From: Deltaproteobacteria bacterium
GTDB lineage: Bacteria; Myxococcota_A; Polyangia; Polyangiales; Houyiibacteriaceae
Length of the DNA: 38,830 bases
Assembly: GCA_013151775.1 (NCBI GenBank)
Contig: JAADHO010000089.1
Coordinates: forward strand, 1 to 38,830
Direction of reading: 5' to 3'
Under the pieces are notes generated by a model, which was given only the letters and a program-made list of their open reading frames with translations, ran no database searches and was not told the DNA's origin. This document shows positions 36,557 to 38,830 of the stretch, in pieces (positions within the stretch are counted from its first letter, which is position 1; each line of letters starts with the position of its first letter). Both the position numbers and the translations under genes were made by a program.

Positions 36557-36928
36557 GAGTGCTCCTGACGAAGAATGATTCCGACATCTCACCTTAGCGC
36601 CACGGCGTCAATGCGGAGCATGCCCAAGGATGCCCAAGGGTCTGCCGAGAACAGGGCGGAGCCGAGGTGATCGACATGGGACCATGCGAGCACGTCGGAA
36701 CATCGCAGGCATGCGGGTGCGGGTGGTCAGAAGCTTCATGTGTAGTCCTCGTTGCGGTTCGATGTGCCCAGCCGTGGCGTCGCGAGGTGTCGCGAGGGTC
36801 TGTCCCGAGGCACGGTCCTGGGACATCGCGTGGGCGCACGCGGGCGCACGGTCGGGCTTGAGCGCCTCGCGCCGCTCTGATAATCCGTTCGATTCCCGCT
36901 CCACTTGGAGCCATCGGAGGAACGCAAC
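36557..36928. other. 372-bp intergenic region with small repeats and a tRNA 3'-end-like stretch
   Basis: No gene supported. It holds the tandem duplication ATGCCCAAGG (36620-36629, 36630-36639), a dyad TGTCCC...GGGACA (36801-36806 and 36820-36825), and TTCGATTCCCGCTCCA (36888-36903), which looks like the T loop and acceptor 3' strand of a tRNA but has no matching 5' half. GGAGG at 36916-36920 is the ribosome site of the next gene. Confidence 0.45.
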
Positions 36929-37807
36929 ATGGCACGCAACGTCGTCGGTGGATTGATTCAGTGTAAAAACCCCCTCAACGACGAGGGCGCGACGGTCCCC
37001 GAGATCGCGCAAGCGGCGCTCGAGAAACACATCCCCATGATCGAGGAGGCCGCCAAGAAGGGCGTGCAGATCCTCTGCCTGCAGGAGATCTTCAACGGCC
37101 CCTACTTCTGTCCGAGCCAGGACGCGAAGTGGTGTGACATCGCCGAGGAGATCCCCAACGGACCCACTTGTCAGGTGATGAGCGAGCTCGCCAAGAAGCA
37201 CTCGATGGTCATCATCGTGCCCATCTACGAGCGCATCGAAGTGGCCGGCGTGTACTACAACTCGGCCGCCGTCTTCGACGCTGACGGCAGCTTCCTCGGC
37301 ACCTACCGCAAGAACCACATCCCCCACACCAACGGCTTCTGGGAGAAGTTCTTCTTCAAGCCCGGCAACCTCGGCTACCCCGTCTTCAAGACGGCCTACG
37401 GCACGATCGGCATCTACATCTGCTACGACCGCCACTTCCCCGAGGGCGCGCGCCTGCTCGGACTGCATGGCGCGGAGATCGTCTTCAACCCGAGCGCCAC
37501 CGTCGCGGGCTTGAGCGAGTACCTGTGGAAGCTCGAGCAGCCCGCCCACGCCGTCGCCAACGGCTACTTCCTCGGCGCCATCAACCGCATCGGCAACGAG
37601 CCGCCTTGGAACATCGGTGAGTTCTACGGTCAGAGCTACTTCGTCGACCCGCGCGGACAGTTCCTCGCGGAGGCCTCGCGCGACAAGGACGAGATCGTGA
37701 TCGCCACCATGGATCTCGAGCTGATCGAAGAGGTGCGACGCACCTGGCAGTTCTATCGCGACCGTCGGCCCGACACCTACGGCGACATGGTCAAGCAGCT
37801 TCCCTGA
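36929..37807 (+). CDS. N-carbamoyl-beta-alanine amidohydrolase (beta-ureidopropionase), nitrilase superfamily
   Basis: 292 residues from ATG 36929, seven or eight bases after GGAGG (the frame opens at TTG 36905). The Glu-Lys-Cys triad is complete: Glu53 (LQEIF), Lys128 (YRKNHIPH) and Cys165 (ICYDRHFPE). NGFWEKFFFKPG and NPSATVAGLSEYLW are typical of the beta-ureidopropionase/carbamoylputrescine hydrolase branch. With dihydropyrimidinase 11 bases downstream, the final step of reductive uracil/thymine breakdown is the best call: carbamoyl-beta-alanine to beta-alanine, CO2 and ammonia. Carbamoylputrescine hydrolase is the alternative. Confidence 0.9.
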   Translation: MARNVVGGLIQCKNPLNDEGATVPEIAQAALEKHIPMIEEAAKKGVQILCLQEIFNGPYFCPSQDAKWCDIAEEIPNGPTCQVMSELAKKHSMVIIVPIYERIEVAGVYYNSAAVFDADGSFLGTYRKNHIPHTNGFWEKFFFKPGNLGYPVFKTAYGTIGIYICYDRHFPEGARLLGLHGAEIVFNPSATVAGLSEYLWKLEQPAHAVANGYFLGAINRIGNEPPWNIGEFYGQSYFVDPRGQFLAEASRDKDEIVIATMDLELIEEVRRTWQFYRDRRPDTYGDMVKQLP

Positions 37808-37818
37808 GGAGAATCGTC

Positions 37819-38830
37819 ATGAGTATTCTGATCAAGAACGGACGCATCGTAACCGCCGTCGACGACTACTACGCCGACGTCTTCATTGCCGACGAGAAGG
37901 TGGCGCAGATCGGCAGGGACCTGAACGTCCAAGCCGACGAGACCCTCGACGCCAAGGGCATGCTCGTGCTGCCCGGCGGCATCGATCCTCACACCCACCT
38001 CGACATGCCCTTCGGCGGCACGACCAGCGCGGACAACTTCGAGACGGGCACCATCGCGGCGGCCCATGGCGGCACGACGACGCTGATCGATTTCGCCATT
38101 CAGACCAAGGGCAAGTCCACGATGGAGGGCCTCGACACCTGGCACGAGAAGGCCGCCGGCAAGGCCACCATCGACTACGGCTTCCACATGATCATCACGG
38201 ACATGGCCGTCGAGCGCCTGCCCGAGATGACCCGCCTGCGCGACGAGGGCATCAGCTCCTACAAGCTCTTCATGGCCTACCCCGGCGTGCTCTACGTCGA
38301 CGACGGCACGCTCTACCGTGCCTTCCGCCAAGCCGGCCAAGACGGCTCGCGCATCTGCATGCACGCCGAGAACGGCATCGTCATAGACGAGATCATCCGC
38401 GAGGCCGTGGCCGACGGAAAGGTCGAGCCCAAGTGGCATGGCCTGACGCGCCCGACGCGCATGGAGGCAGAGGGAGTGCATCGCTCCATCGCCATCGCCG
38501 AGGTGGCGAACGTGCCGCTCTACGTCGTGCACCTCAGCAGCCACGACGCCCTCGAAGAGGTGAAGCGCGGACGCGCGCGCGGTGTGGACGTGATCGCGGA
38601 GACCTGCCCGCAGTACCTCCTGCTCGACTCGAGCCTGTACGAGAAGGAGGGCTTCGAAGGCGCCAAGTGGGTGATGACGCCCGCCCTGCGCGAGAAGTGG
38701 AATCAGGAGTCCCTGTGGCAGGGCCTCGCCTTCCGCGATCTCGAGACCATCGGCACGGATCACTGCCCCTTCTGCTTCAAGGAGCAAAAAGAGCTCGGCC
38801 TTGAGAGCTTCACCAAGATCCCCAACGGCG
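37819..38830 (+). CDS. hydA: Dihydropyrimidinase (hydantoinase), 3' end outside window
   Basis: ATG 37819 follows GAGGAGA. 337 codons are visible of an expected 450-480, with no stop, so the window cuts it. Metal-site features of the amidohydrolase superfamily are intact: GGIDPHTHLDMPF (two His), Lys149 in SSYKLFMAY as the carboxylated Lys, CMHAENG, YVVHLSSHDA and IGTDHCPF. It opens dihydrouracil or dihydrothymine to the carbamoyl beta-amino acid. It is probably co-transcribed with the beta-ureidopropionase gene. The first enzyme of the path (dihydropyrimidine dehydrogenase) is not in view and may lie downstream. Confidence 0.93.
   Translation, partial: MSILIKNGRIVTAVDDYYADVFIADEKVAQIGRDLNVQADETLDAKGMLVLPGGIDPHTHLDMPFGGTTSADNFETGTIAAAHGGTTTLIDFAIQTKGKSTMEGLDTWHEKAAGKATIDYGFHMIITDMAVERLPEMTRLRDEGISSYKLFMAYPGVLYVDDGTLYRAFRQAGQDGSRICMHAENGIVIDEIIREAVADGKVEPKWHGLTRPTRMEAEGVHRSIAIAEVANVPLYVVHLSSHDALEEVKRGRARGVDVIAETCPQYLLLDSSLYEKEGFEGAKWVMTPALREKWNQESLWQGLAFRDLETIGTDHCPFCFKEQKELGLESFTKIPNG

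Noticed and set aside
36593-36928. tmRNA gene considered because of the 3' tRNA-like stretch
   Set aside because: No T-stem pairing, no convincing 5' tRNA-like half and no tag ending in Ala-Leu-Ala-Ala.
37777-38787. Antisense frame of 336 codons opposite dihydropyrimidinase
   Set aside because: The sense strand has the complete metal-site motifs, while the antisense frame is only a high-GC shadow.

Overview
The window looks like a chromosomal segment of a high-GC myxobacterium-like member of the Myxococcota, probably a Polyangia-type lineage. I infer this from the coding style, not from any database match. The signs are a MYXO-CTERM C-terminal tail with many DUF4215-type Cys repeats, an OmpA protein with thrombospondin type 3 repeats, many small Cys- and Asp-rich lipoproteins, an AgmX/PglI-like C-terminal domain, PSI (plexin-like) repeats and large hybrid histidine kinases.

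Layout. 1-2706 is the 3' part of a secreted metzincin metalloprotease. 2803-6169 is a divergent pair: a B12-binding radical SAM protein whose reading frame runs on into a lipoprotein-like domain, and a SAM-dependent methyltransferase. 6210-9781 holds a repeat lipoprotein and a coupled pair, a lipoprotein plus a zinc phospholipase C-like protein with PSI domains. 9885-12494 holds ybgC and a frameshifted NAD-dependent DNA ligase. 12656-17247 holds a lipoprotein, an OmpA/TSP3 outer membrane protein behind an array of three palindromes, and a frameshifted MYXO-CTERM protein. 17260-19648 is a coupled pair of radical SAM maturase-like genes, the first resembling HxsB. 19714-21617 is an AAA ATPase plus DUF4276 (TOPRIM-like) pair of defence type. 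21711-24191 is a beta-lactamase-like/NamZ (DUF1343) fusion lipoprotein, divergent from an operon of hybrid kinase, membrane-anchored unknown and GH113-like TIM barrel (24304-28120). A tRNA with anticodon CAT follows, then a HAMP-GAF-GGEEF diguanylate cyclase and a class I glutamine amidotransferase, tail to tail with a REC-PAS-HK-REC kinase. On the minus strand tolQ, tolR, a TolA/TonB-like gene and tolB form one operon, with no pal. The right end has another repeat lipoprotein, then beta-ureidopropionase and the start of dihydropyrimidinase, two steps of reductive pyrimidine breakdown.

How the genes work together. Much of the window serves the cell envelope: Tol, OmpA, lipoproteins, peptidoglycan turnover and secreted hydrolases. 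Signalling genes (two hybrid kinases and a c-di-GMP synthase) lie among them. The least explained parts are the two radical SAM loci, which have no visible peptide substrate, the ATPase/DUF4276 pair, the palindrome array before the OmpA gene, and the recurring in-frame tandem repeats just behind lipid anchors. Two genes (ligA and the MYXO-CTERM gene) carry apparent one-base losses next to short C or G runs, so sequence error is a real possibility and should temper any reading of frames.
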